Below, one piece after another: positions 8,186 through 15,718 of a DNA stretch of 37,296 bases (positions are counted from its first letter, which is position 1; every line of letters begins with the position of its first letter). This DNA is from Anaerolineae bacterium. GTDB taxonomy: Bacteria; Chloroflexota; Anaerolineae; Promineifilales; Promineifilaceae. Position numbers and translations under genes: made by a program. Location: contig JAICPS010000003.1 of NCBI GenBank assembly GCA_025929715.1, positions 1-37,296 on the forward strand. Reading direction: 5' to 3'. The notes beneath the pieces are model-generated. The model saw only the letters and a list, made by a program, of their open reading frames with translations, was not told the DNA's origin and searched no databases.

Positions 8186-8217
8186 TTGCATTTACACTGT
8201 AGCATGCAATAATGCAA
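8186..8217 (+). promoter_or_regulatory. Promoter of the ABC substrate-binding gene, flanked by an inverted repeat
   Basis: TTGCAT (8186) and AATAAT (8208) are 16 bp apart, with a transcription start expected near 8220. The same bases form an inverted repeat: TTGCATT at 8186-8192 and AATGCAA at 8211-8217. Because the arms overlap both promoter boxes, a dimeric repressor bound here would block polymerase. Confidence 0.5.
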
Positions 8218-8246
8218 TTTTCAGTTTGAAGGAAAGGAGAAGGAAA

Positions 8247-9281
8247 ATGAACGAGAGAAAACTGTTATACCCTATTCTGCTTTTGCTCCTTGCGCTGGTA
8301 TTAGCCGCCTGTGGCGGCACGGCGCAGGAAATCCAAGAGACTGTGGAATCGGCCGTCACCGATGTCGCTCCCACCCTGGAAGCAGCGGCAACCGAAATTG
8401 GCCCCACGGTTGAGGCGGCCGCCACGGAAGTGGCGCCTACTGTTGAAGAAGCCGTGACGGAAGTTGCTGCCACTGTTGAAGCGGCGGCGACGGAACTTGC
8501 TCCTACCGTCGAGGCTGCGGCAACGGAGATCGTCGACGGTGAAGAAGATACGCCCGCACCTGAAACGAGTGAATTACCCGATCTCGGCGGGCGCGAAATC
8601 CGCATTGCGGTTGAGAACGCGTACAATCCGTTCAACTTCATCAACGAAGAAGGGGAAGCGGTCGGGTACGACTACGACCTTTTCGCCGAGATCTGCGAGC
8701 GGTTGAATTGCGAGCCGTTGTTCGTCGAGACGAGCTGGGACGCGATGGTGGCGATCATGGCCGGCGAAGGAAACTTTGACACCTTCGATATCGGCGCGGA
8801 TGGCATCACGATAACCGAGGAGCGGGCGCAGAACGTAGACTTCTCGGATCCCTACATTCAGCTGTCGCAGGTACTTCTCGTGCGTATTGACGAAGATCGC
8901 TTCGCGACGCCGGAAGAGTTTGCAGCGAACGAAGAGTGGCTTGTCGGCACACAGCCGGGGACGACTAACTACGACACGGCCGTGGAGTTGGTTGGTGAGG
9001 ACCGTGTTGTGGGCTACGATCAGTTTGGGCTGGCGGTGCAGGCGCTGATTAACGGCGACGTAGACGCCGTCGTGATGGACGACGTGGCCGGTCTGGGCTA
9101 CGTGGGCGCGAACCCGGACGACGTGAAGATCATCGACGAGCCGATGACCAGCGAAGAGCTAGGCTTCATCTTCCCGCAGGGCAGTGACCTGGTCGAGCCA
9201 GTTAACCAGGCGCTGGCGCAGATGGACGAGGACGGCACGCTGGATATGCTGTTCGATAAGTGGTTCCAAACTGAAGAATAA
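8247..9281 (+). CDS. Amino-acid ABC transporter substrate-binding lipoprotein (SBP_bac_3) with an 11-residue repeat stalk
   Basis: The ATG at 8247 follows AAAGGAG; the track's TTG at 8226 lies upstream of this Shine-Dalgarno. A lipoprotein signal (hydrophobic core then LAAC, cysteine 22) anchors it on the outer face of the membrane. Residues 32-97 are six 11-residue repeats of the form T-V-E-x-A-x-T-E-V-x-P, an unusual stalk between lipid anchor and binding domain. The rest is a family 3 solute-binding protein: [63 protein letters not shown] and the C-terminal [15 protein letters not shown]. Such proteins bind polar amino acids or opines; the exact ligand is not readable. The permease follows after a stem-loop that probably lowers downstream expression. 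No ATP-binding subunit is in the window. Confidence 0.92.
   Translation: MNERKLLYPILLLLLALVLAACGGTAQEIQETVESAVTDVAPTLEAAATEIGPTVEAAATEVAPTVEEAVTEVAATVEAAATELAPTVEAAATEIVDGEEDTPAPETSELPDLGGREIRIAVENAYNPFNFINEEGEAVGYDYDLFAEICERLNCEPLFVETSWDAMVAIMAGEGNFDTFDIGADGITITEERAQNVDFSDPYIQLSQVLLVRIDEDRFATPEEFAANEEWLVGTQPGTTNYDTAVELVGEDRVVGYDQFGLAVQALINGDVDAVVMDDVAGLGYVGANPDDVKIIDEPMTSEELGFIFPQGSDLVEPVNQALAQMDEDGTLDMLFDKWFQTEE
8340..8537 (+). repeat. Six 33-bp coding repeats (11-residue units)
   Basis: Units begin with Thr-Val/Leu-Glu and end with Pro, Ala or Asp every 33 bp within the lipoprotein gene. The DNA copies differ at many synonymous positions while the peptide pattern is kept, which suggests old repeats maintained by selection on the protein. 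Confidence 0.85.
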
Positions 9282-9309
9282 CTGATTCTGGTTCCGCATA
9301 AAGTAACGT

Positions 9310-9343
9310 AAAGGGATCTGCCGCTCAAGCGGCAGATCCCTTT
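9310..9343 (+). terminator. Perfect 15-bp stem-loop between substrate-binding and permease genes
   Basis: AAAGGGATCTGCCGC pairs perfectly with GCGGCAGATCCCTTT across a TCAA loop, followed by AAATTT rather than a long T-run. It sits 18 nt before the permease ATG. Likely a partial terminator or mRNA stabiliser that raises binding protein over permease. Confidence 0.75.
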
Positions 9344-9361
9344 AAATTTAGGAACTCAAGC

Positions 9362-10276
9362 ATGACAACACACGAAGCGAATATTCCGATTGCTCCCGGA
9401 CGGACACGTATTGCGCCCGGTTTCGTTGAGCGCATTTCCAACTGGCCGTGGTGGCTGCTTGTGGCCATTGGGCTGGCCGTGTACATTGCATACAACATCT
9501 TGACCGACCCGATCACCAATAGCGCGTTCTGGTTCATCAGCGGTCAGAGCCCTGAAGCCTTAGATGCAGGTCGCCTGGTACTGGAAGGTATCACGATGAC
9601 GCTTGGTGTGACGGCTGTGGCTTATAGTTTTTCAATCGTTATTGGTCTAATCATGGGTCTGGGGCGCGTGTCGGACAACGTCATAATCTATAACTCGTCT
9701 TCGTTTTATGTAGAAATCATTCGTGGGATTCCCATGCTGGTCTTGCTCATGAGTATCGCCTTCGTCGGCGTTCCTGTGGTTATTGACGCCGGCAATGCAT
9801 TGGGTAATTGGCTCCTGTCGCGAGGGGTTGGCTTTGGCGAATTGCTTACGGTTGTCACCACACGCGATATCAGCAATACATGGCGGGCCATTATCGCCCT
9901 GGCAATAGGCTACGGCGCCTTCTCGGCGGAGATCTTCCGCGCGGGCATTCAATCTATTGAAAAGGGACAGATGGAAGCTGCCCGGTCGCTGGGTATGAGC
10001 TATTTTCAGGCGATGCGCTACGTGATATTGCCGCAAGCTATCCGGCGCGTGCTGCCGGCGCTGGGTAATGACTTCATAGCGATGCTCAAGGATTCGGCCC
10101 TCGTTTCGGTCCTTGGGGTGCGCGACCTGACCCAGCTAAACAAACTCTATACCAGCAGCACCTTTAACTTCGTGCAGGGTTATATCGTGCTGGCCTTTCT
10201 TTATCTGATTATGACCATCTTGTTGGCCCGCCTCGTGCGCCTGCTGGAAAGGCGCATGTCGCGCAGCTACCGCTAG
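9362..10276 (+). CDS. Polar amino-acid ABC transporter permease (HisM/GlnP type)
   Basis: A 304-residue integral membrane protein of the His/Glu/Gln/Arg/opine permease family. After a polar N-terminus there is a membrane segment (about 30-50), then the BPD_transp_1 core starting near LEGITMTLGVTAVAYSFSIV. The EAA loop that contacts the ATPase is EAARSLGMSYFQAMRYVILP followed by QAIRRVLPALGNDF, with LKDSALVSVLGVRDL after it, as in GlnP/HisM. There is an insertion around residues 135-175 between membrane helices, a little longer than in minimal family members. It works with the lipoprotein encoded upstream. The ATPase and any second permease must be encoded elsewhere. Its stop is separated by a single base from the stop of the convergent gene. 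Confidence 0.92.
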   Translation: MTTHEANIPIAPGRTRIAPGFVERISNWPWWLLVAIGLAVYIAYNILTDPITNSAFWFISGQSPEALDAGRLVLEGITMTLGVTAVAYSFSIVIGLIMGLGRVSDNVIIYNSSSFYVEIIRGIPMLVLLMSIAFVGVPVVIDAGNALGNWLLSRGVGFGELLTVVTTRDISNTWRAIIALAIGYGAFSAEIFRAGIQSIEKGQMEAARSLGMSYFQAMRYVILPQAIRRVLPALGNDFIAMLKDSALVSVLGVRDLTQLNKLYTSSTFNFVQGYIVLAFLYLIMTILLARLVRLLERRMSRSYR

Positions 10277-10277
10277 T

Positions 10278-11489
10278 TCAGTGACTACCGCGGTGATGCG
10301 CAATTGTCTGTCGCTCATTCTCATAGTGAGCCACCTGCTGCTGATGATTCATTGCTTGCGCCAGGCGAATCGCTTCCTCTATATTCAGCGTGGCGGCCTG
10401 GTAGGCGCCGCGCCGGCGTAGCGTCAAGGCGCGCAAATAGTAGAGTTGGGCTGCATTGGCATTTACCCCAGGTCTGGCGGCGACCGCGAGCGCTTCGTCC
10501 AGATGGCGCAGCGCCTCGTCGGTCCGTTCCACTTGTAAGTAGTATTGGCCTAACAGGGCATGGGCAGCGACAACATTGGCGTCCTCTGGTAACCCCAAAT
10601 GTAGAGCCTGTTGCGCGTGGGATCGCACTGCGCGCGACATGTGGCTTTTACCCTCTGAATCAAGAAATGCCATGATCAGATGGCCCTGCCCCGAGCGGGG
10701 ATGAGCCTTTAGAAAATCGCGCAGGCGGCGGCGTGCCTCGTTTGCGGCGCCCTTGCGGCGCAGCGTGTCGATGATTTGCAACTGGACCTGCTCGTCCTGA
10801 GGATTAAGCGCCGCCTCTTCCTGCAGCGTCTGTAACTGCTCACGCTCGGCGTCGGACTGGAACGATGGCGCCTCATACCAGCCACGGCGGTCCGTCCACC
10901 AGAAAAGAGCAAGCGCCGCCACGTGCACGACCAGCGTTGCGCCGCTCAGCAGCGGCGTCGCGCCGAAGTTGTAGATCGTGCGCCAATCGCCGATAAAGGT
11001 GAAAAGCGTAAAGAGTGGATAATAGAGCAGGCCATAATAGAGGTGAAAACGCAGGATACGGAGGCCAAAATAGCGCCAGGCGCTGGACCGGCTACGTCGC
11101 AGTAACAGCCACAGAGCAAATCCGTAGAGGAGAGTCCCAAGAGTGCCGGCCAGGCTGATGAACCAGTTTTGCGCGAGCGAGTACGAGTCAGGGCTACTGA
11201 CGTATCCCCAGTAGAAACCGTAACCGGCGTCGTCAACCGAGCCGCCGAATGCCCAGATGGCGAGGGCATGTAAGAGTTCGTGAACGAACACGCCGGGCGG
11301 CACCGCCAGCAGGAACGACGCCCGTTCTGCCCACGCTTTTTTCCACGGCTGCAGCGGATTACTGCTGAAGGCTTTCCTGCGCTCCCATAGCGAGCGCGCC
11401 AGGCGCAGGCCACTGGCGAAATAGACCAGTGATAGTAACGTAAAGATCAGAAACAGGGGGTTGCCCTGCAGTGCGCGGAAGAAAGTCAT
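10278..11489 (-). CDS. Membrane protein with HExxH zinc-protease-like motif and C-terminal TPR repeats
   Basis: The N-terminal ~210 residues have about five or six hydrophobic segments. One carries GVFVHELLHALAIW (H70, E71, H74), the HExxH signature of zinc metalloproteases placed at the start of a membrane helix as in M50 site-2 proteases. A later segment, SLAGTLGTLLYG, could be the counterpart of the M50 second motif, but the usual NxxPxxxxDG is not seen, so catalysis is uncertain. Residues from about 225 to 395 are helical repeats of TPR type (for example AHALLGQYYLQVERTDEALR and LYYLRALTLRRRGAYQAA), presumably a cytoplasmic protein-binding platform. A role in regulated intramembrane proteolysis is inference. 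It is divergent from the PH-domain gene, sharing a 96-bp promoter region, and converges on the permease with no room for a terminator. Confidence 0.65.
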   Translation of the reverse strand: MTFFRALQGNPLFLIFTLLSLVYFASGLRLARSLWERRKAFSSNPLQPWKKAWAERASFLLAVPPGVFVHELLHALAIWAFGGSVDDAGYGFYWGYVSSPDSYSLAQNWFISLAGTLGTLLYGFALWLLLRRSRSSAWRYFGLRILRFHLYYGLLYYPLFTLFTFIGDWRTIYNFGATPLLSGATLVVHVAALALFWWTDRRGWYEAPSFQSDAEREQLQTLQEEAALNPQDEQVQLQIIDTLRRKGAANEARRRLRDFLKAHPRSGQGHLIMAFLDSEGKSHMSRAVRSHAQQALHLGLPEDANVVAAHALLGQYYLQVERTDEALRHLDEALAVAARPGVNANAAQLYYLRALTLRRRGAYQAATLNIEEAIRLAQAMNHQQQVAHYENERQTIAHHRGSH

Positions 11490-11528
11490 CGTGTCTGCCC
11501 TCCGAGAAGTTAACAGTTTTTCGTTTCA

Positions 11529-11557
11529 CTGACAACCGAGTTTCCTTATGTTAAAAT
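11529..11557 (+). promoter_or_regulatory. Promoter of the CNB/PH-domain gene
   Basis: CTGACA (11529) and TAAAAT (11552) with a 17-bp spacer, closely resembling the tRNA-Glu promoter in this window. The transcript would start near 11564, and AGGCAGG precedes the GTG at 11586. Confidence 0.65.
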
Positions 11558-11585
11558 AGCCGCGGATGACAACAGGCAGGCTATT

Positions 11586-13337
11586 GTGTCAACGTCCAGG
11601 CTAGAGTTTTTCGACTCCCTACCCATTTTTACCTACCTGACACATCAGGAGCTACGCGCGCTGGCGAATATCAGCACGGAATACGAGGTTCCCGAGGGGG
11701 CGGTGCTTGCTTACCAGCGGGACGTGGCCGATTCCTTTTATCTGGTGCGCAGTGGGCGGCTATATGCGCGTGGCGTGGACGAACACGGCGTCGTGCGTGA
11801 AGCACAGGCATACGGCGAAGGCGAGACGTTCAAAGATGTCTGGCTGTTTACCCCACGCGCCCATCCGGCGACGATCCGCGCCACCGACCCGTCGCGCGTC
11901 GTCGTCATTCGAAGTAAGGATTTCATTGATTTTCTGGAACGTTACCCGGGGGCACTCGATCATCTGGCGCCGGAATACAACGAAGAGGGTGAAGTAGTCG
12001 CCGGGCTGTCTACGGAAGCGTGGGAAGAAGCGCAGAAAAGCATGATTGCACCGGTCCACCCGCGCTATCCGGTGGGCCACCTTCCTGCCGAAGAGCTTAT
12101 CGAGTTTGCGACCAGGCGCAGCCGATGGTTACTGGCCGTGAAAGTCGTGCCTCTGGTGCTGACCACTATCGTGTTTATGGCCGGATATACCTATCTTACG
12201 CTGAACGTAGCTTTGTTTTCAGGATGGCTGCTTGGTACCGTCGTTCCGGTATTGATCACTGCCGTCCTTGGCCTCGCCGTCGTGCTGCAATGGCTCGACT
12301 GGCGCAATGACTTTTTCGTGATTACGACACAGCATATCATCCACTACGAGTTTAACATTTCGCTGCGCCAATTTGGCACGGTGGTCAAGCGCACGCCGGT
12401 CGATCAGGTGCAGAGCGTGGAAGTCGAGAAGCCGAATTTGTTCGCCAATCTGCTGGACATTGGAACGGCGCGCATCACGACCGCGGCGCAATCGGGTGTC
12501 ATCTACTTTGATTACATTGACGATCCGGCAGTTGTTCGCGATACGCTGACGCGCTTGCAGCAGCGGGTGCGCGAGCTGGATGCCGGGCGCGAGCAGGCCA
12601 TGATGCGAGCGTCGCTGGAACAGCATTTTGAAGCAGACTCGCCGTTTTTGGAAGTCGAAGAGCCAGACGAGGGGGTTCTGGCCGCGCGGCCGCAAGAGTC
12701 GTTTATTAAGCGCACGCGCCGCCGCTTTGGTGGTCGCGTTGTGGACGGCAACACGGTGACCTATCGGAAGCATCTCTTTGTGCTACTGATCGGCGTCCGT
12801 TGGCCCGTTCTGGTCGGCTCCGTACTGTTTCTTCTTTTCGCCATTTTTCTGTACGCGGGCGTAACGACGCTGTTGTTCTGGTCTTTGCTCGTTCTTGCCG
12901 GATTAGTGGATTTGGGTTGGTTCGTGTGGCAGATTGAAGATTGGCGCAACGAAATGTACCAGGTGACGAACCGCTACGTCATAGATATTGATCGCCGGCC
13001 TTTTGGAACCGGCGAGAGCCGAAAACAGGCTGAGTTGAGCAACGTGCAGAATATCAATGCCGATCGCCCGGGTCTTTTGCCCACGGTCTTCAATTACGGT
13101 AACGTCTATATTGAGACTGCCGGTGTATCCGCGGACATCACTTTTGAGAACGTGTCGAATCCTAATCAGGTGCAGCGCGACATATTCGACCATCGCGAGC
13201 AGTTCCGGCGCCATCAGCGAACGCAAGATGGCTCCCAGCGCCGCAAAGAATATGCTGTGATGCTGGACGTATATAAGCAGGCCTTGGAACAAGGGCGCAT
13301 CCCGCGCCGCACGCCGCCGTCGGAGCTAGAGGCTTAG
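11586..13337 (+). CDS. Cyclic-nucleotide-binding-like domain fused to a double (2TM + bacterial PH) membrane protein
   Basis: Residues 1-130 match a CNB domain (FFDSLPIFTYLTHQELRALA, then GEGETFKDVWLF and AHPATIRAT). The phosphate cassette lacks the arginine that normally contacts cyclic nucleotide, so ligand binding is doubtful. Next come two units of the same plan: a hydrophobic hairpin (about 181-235 and 397-447) followed by a bacterial PH domain (bPH_2/YdbT-like). Each unit starts with a DWRN motif (WLDWRNDFFVITTQ and IEDWRNEMYQVTNRYVID) and contains a conserved phrase with QVQSVEVEKP or NVQNINADRP. Bacterial PH pairs such as YdbS/YdbT of Bacillus affect sensitivity to bacteriocins; the role here is unknown. 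The GTG at 11586 with AGGCAGG upstream is the best start, as no in-frame ATG lies near. It probably sits in the inner membrane with PH domains inside. Confidence 0.78.
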   Translation: MSTSRLEFFDSLPIFTYLTHQELRALANISTEYEVPEGAVLAYQRDVADSFYLVRSGRLYARGVDEHGVVREAQAYGEGETFKDVWLFTPRAHPATIRATDPSRVVVIRSKDFIDFLERYPGALDHLAPEYNEEGEVVAGLSTEAWEEAQKSMIAPVHPRYPVGHLPAEELIEFATRRSRWLLAVKVVPLVLTTIVFMAGYTYLTLNVALFSGWLLGTVVPVLITAVLGLAVVLQWLDWRNDFFVITTQHIIHYEFNISLRQFGTVVKRTPVDQVQSVEVEKPNLFANLLDIGTARITTAAQSGVIYFDYIDDPAVVRDTLTRLQQRVRELDAGREQAMMRASLEQHFEADSPFLEVEEPDEGVLAARPQESFIKRTRRRFGGRVVDGNTVTYRKHLFVLLIGVRWPVLVGSVLFLLFAIFLYAGVTTLLFWSLLVLAGLVDLGWFVWQIEDWRNEMYQVTNRYVIDIDRRPFGTGESRKQAELSNVQNINADRPGLLPTVFNYGNVYIETAGVSADITFENVSNPNQVQRDIFDHREQFRRHQRTQDGSQRRKEYAVMLDVYKQALEQGRIPRRTPPSELEA

Positions 13338-13345
13338 TGCGCTTA

Positions 13346-13378
13346 AGGTGACCGGCACTTTCAAAGTGCCGGTCACCT
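13346..13378 (+). terminator. Perfect 15-bp stem-loop before def, no T-tract
   Basis: AGGTGACCGGCACTT pairs with AAGTGCCGGTCACCT across a 3-nt loop and ends 13 nt before the def ATG. The missing U-tract makes simple termination uncertain. It may mark the end of the PH-domain transcript or act on translation of def, which has no Shine-Dalgarno sequence. Confidence 0.55.
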
Positions 13379-13391
13379 ACCTAATGAAACA

Positions 13392-13952
13392 ATGACCGTA
13401 CTCCAAATAATTCAACCGAATAACCAGACGCTGCGCCAGAAGGCGAGGCCAGTAACCCGGTTTGACGACGATCTACAAACGCTGATTGATAATATGATCG
13501 AGACGATGCGCGACGTCAACGGCGTGGGCCTGGCGGCGCCACAGGTTGACGTGCCGCTACGTCTGGCAGTCATCGAAACGCTGCCGGACGAAGACGACGA
13601 GGGCAACGACATAGAGGGCAGTCGCGATCTATACGTCATTATTAATCCCGAAATTATCTGGCAGTCGCGCGATGTGGTGGACGGCATCGAAGGTTGTCTT
13701 TCCATTCCGGGATATATAGGCGAAGTAACCCGCTACCAGTCTGTCCGCGTTCGTGCTCTCGACCGGCATGGCAAGAAGATCCGGCTGCGCCTGCACGACT
13801 GGGACGCGCGCATCTTCCAGCATGAAATAGATCACCTTGATGGGGTACTTTACATTGACCGTCTCTCCGATCCTGACAAACTGTGGACCGAAGAAGAGTA
13901 CCGCGAGAAATTCGGGGCAGACGAAGAAACGACGGACGAGGTGATGACCTGA
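13392..13952 (+). CDS. def: Peptide deformylase
   Basis: Removes the N-formyl group from nascent proteins. All three motifs are intact: GVGLAAPQ (44-51), EGCLSIPG (100-107, cysteine metal ligand) and HEIDH (144-148, two histidine ligands and catalytic glutamate). The length of 186 aa is normal; a small acidic insertion (DEDDEGNDIEGS) lies between the first two motifs. The ATG at 13392 gives the expected MTVLQIIQPNNQTLRQKARP start. The stop overlaps the gatC start by one base (TGATG), implying translational coupling. Linking deformylase to the tRNA amidotransferase subunits puts two translation quality steps under shared control. Confidence 0.96.
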   Translation: MTVLQIIQPNNQTLRQKARPVTRFDDDLQTLIDNMIETMRDVNGVGLAAPQVDVPLRLAVIETLPDEDDEGNDIEGSRDLYVIINPEIIWQSRDVVDGIEGCLSIPGYIGEVTRYQSVRVRALDRHGKKIRLRLHDWDARIFQHEIDHLDGVLYIDRLSDPDKLWTEEEYREKFGADEETTDEVMT

Positions 13953-14245
13953 TGGAGCTGACGAGCGAGGAAGTGAAGAAAGTAGCAGACCTTGCCCGGC
14001 TGACCCTTTCTGAAGAAGAAGTCGAGCAGTATCGCGAGCAACTGTCGGCCGTACTGGATTACGTCGAGCAACTTAACGAGCTGGCGCTGGACGGCGTGAC
14101 GCCGACGACACATGCCGTGGGGCAGCAGAACGTACTGCGCGAGGACGAGGCGCGCCCCTCACTGGGGCTGGAGGATGTCCTGTACAATGCACCTGCCCAC
14201 ACCCGGCGCCAGTTTTTGATTCAAGCGGTGCTGGAAGACGAATAA
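13952..14245 (+). CDS. gatC: Asp/Glu-tRNA amidotransferase subunit C
   Basis: The 97-residue protein starts at the ATG that overlaps the def stop; the track's longer frame from 13883 is only def sequence read in another frame. It shows the GatC pattern: LTSEEVKKVADLARLTLSEE, the helix QLSAVLDYVEQLNELALDGV, PTTHAV, then LREDEARPSL. GatC wraps around GatA and stabilises the GatA-GatB interface in the GatCAB complex, which converts Glu-tRNAGln and/or Asp-tRNAAsn to the amidated forms. gatA follows 15 nt later. Confidence 0.95.
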   Translation: MELTSEEVKKVADLARLTLSEEEVEQYREQLSAVLDYVEQLNELALDGVTPTTHAVGQQNVLREDEARPSLGLEDVLYNAPAHTRRQFLIQAVLEDE

Positions 14246-14260
14246 TTGCGCGCTGACTAA

Positions 14261-15718
14261 ATGAATGTCACAGAGCTAACCCTGACAGAACTGCGTCGTC
14301 GGCTGCGGCAGGGGAGCGTCACCAGCGTTGCCGCCACAGAGGCCGTCCTACAACGGATAATAGACCTGGATAACGATCTGCGGGCCTACTTGACGGTCAG
14401 TGATGCGCTGGCGCTGGAGATGGCGCGGGATGCCGACGAACGGCGCGCGCTTGGAGAAGACGGTCCGCTGCTGGGGGTGCCTATCGCCGTCAAAGACATC
14501 ATCTGTACGCAAGGTGTTGAAACGACCGCCGGCAGCCGCATATTGGAGGGTTTTATTCCCCCTTACGATGCCACCGTGGTGGCCCGTCTCCGCGCCGCAG
14601 GCGCCGTGATCGTGGGCAAAACCAATACAGACGAATTTGCCATGGGTTCGTCCACCGAAAATTCGGGATATGTGACGACGCGTAATCCCTGGGACCATGA
14701 ACACGTTCCCGGCGGTAGCAGTGGTGGCAGCGCGGCAGCGGTAGCTGCCGGATTGGCTTTCGGTGCACTCGGTACGGACACCGGCGGCAGTGTGCGCCAG
14801 CCGGCCTCGTTCTGTGGCGTCGTCGGTATGCGCCCAACATATGGCCGCGTTTCGCGGTGGGGCGTCATTGCGTACGCTTCCTCTCTGGACCAGGTAGGTC
14901 CGTTCGGCCGTACCGTTGCCGATTGCGCCGCCATACTTCAGGTCATCGCCGGCCACGATGCGCTTGATAGTACGTCAATCGATGCGCCGGTTCCAGACTA
15001 TGAAGCTGCGCTCACCGGCGACATAAGCGGGCTGCGCATTGGCGTTCCCCAAGAATATTTCGCCGAAGGCCTCGACCCGCAGGTGGACGCTGCCGTAGGG
15101 CGCGCGATAGAGCAATTGGAGGCTATGGGCGCGCAAACGGTAGTAATCAGTCTGCCTCACACTCGTTATGCGCTGCCGGCCTACTATTTGATCGCGCCGG
15201 CCGAAGCCAGCGCAAATCTGGCGCGGTACGACGGCGTCCGCTATGGTCCCAGATGCGAGGGGTCCAACGTCGTCGATACGGTCAAACAGACGCGGGCGCT
15301 TTTTGGTGCGGAGACGAAGCGCCGGATTATGCTCGGAACGTACGCCCTGAGCGCAGGATACTATGAGGCCTACTATGGACAAGCCCTCAAGGCGCGCACG
15401 CTGATCCAGAATGATTTTCTACAGGCCTTTGAATCCGTGGACGTGATCGCTGCGCCCACCTGCCCCACGACGGCGTTCCGGATCGGCGAGCGGACAGCCG
15501 ATCCACTTAGCATGTATCTCGCCGACGTGCTCACTGTCCCTGTTAATCTGAGCGCGGGCTGTGGTCTCTCATTGCCCTGTGGCTTTGACGACGCGGGTCT
15601 GCCGATTGGCATGCAGCTTATCGGCAACACGCTGCAAGAGGCCACCGTTCTAAACGTCGCCTATGCTTATGAGCGGGCGACCGGGTGGAACCGAAAGAGG
15701 CCGGTGGAGACGAGATGA
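14261..15718 (+). CDS. gatA: Asp/Glu-tRNA amidotransferase subunit A (amidase)
   Basis: GatA hydrolyses glutamine and channels ammonia to GatB. The 485-residue sequence carries the amidase-signature Ser-cisSer-Lys triad: lysine 78 in VPIAVKDIICT, serine 153 in PGGSSGGSAAAVAAG and serine 177 in GTDTGGSVRQPASFCG. Downstream GRVSRWGVIAYASSLDQVGP is highly conserved, as is the C-terminal LSAGCGLSLPCGFDDAGLPI. The ATG at 14261 is the natural start. The stop overlaps the next gene by 4 bases (ATGA), so the nucleotidyltransferase is probably translationally coupled. gatB is not directly downstream but two genes later. Confidence 0.97.
   Translation: MNVTELTLTELRRRLRQGSVTSVAATEAVLQRIIDLDNDLRAYLTVSDALALEMARDADERRALGEDGPLLGVPIAVKDIICTQGVETTAGSRILEGFIPPYDATVVARLRAAGAVIVGKTNTDEFAMGSSTENSGYVTTRNPWDHEHVPGGSSGGSAAAVAAGLAFGALGTDTGGSVRQPASFCGVVGMRPTYGRVSRWGVIAYASSLDQVGPFGRTVADCAAILQVIAGHDALDSTSIDAPVPDYEAALTGDISGLRIGVPQEYFAEGLDPQVDAAVGRAIEQLEAMGAQTVVISLPHTRYALPAYYLIAPAEASANLARYDGVRYGPRCEGSNVVDTVKQTRALFGAETKRRIMLGTYALSAGYYEAYYGQALKARTLIQNDFLQAFESVDVIAAPTCPTTAFRIGERTADPLSMYLADVLTVPVNLSAGCGLSLPCGFDDAGLPIGMQLIGNTLQEATVLNVAYAYERATGWNRKRPVETR

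Noticed and set aside
12219-12773. 184-aa minus-strand ORF opposite the PH-domain gene
   Set aside because: Antisense to conserved PH-domain sequence with no recognisable protein features.
14348-14956. 202-aa minus-strand ORF opposite gatA
   Set aside because: Shadow frame over the most conserved part of GatA; no motif, no ribosome binding site.
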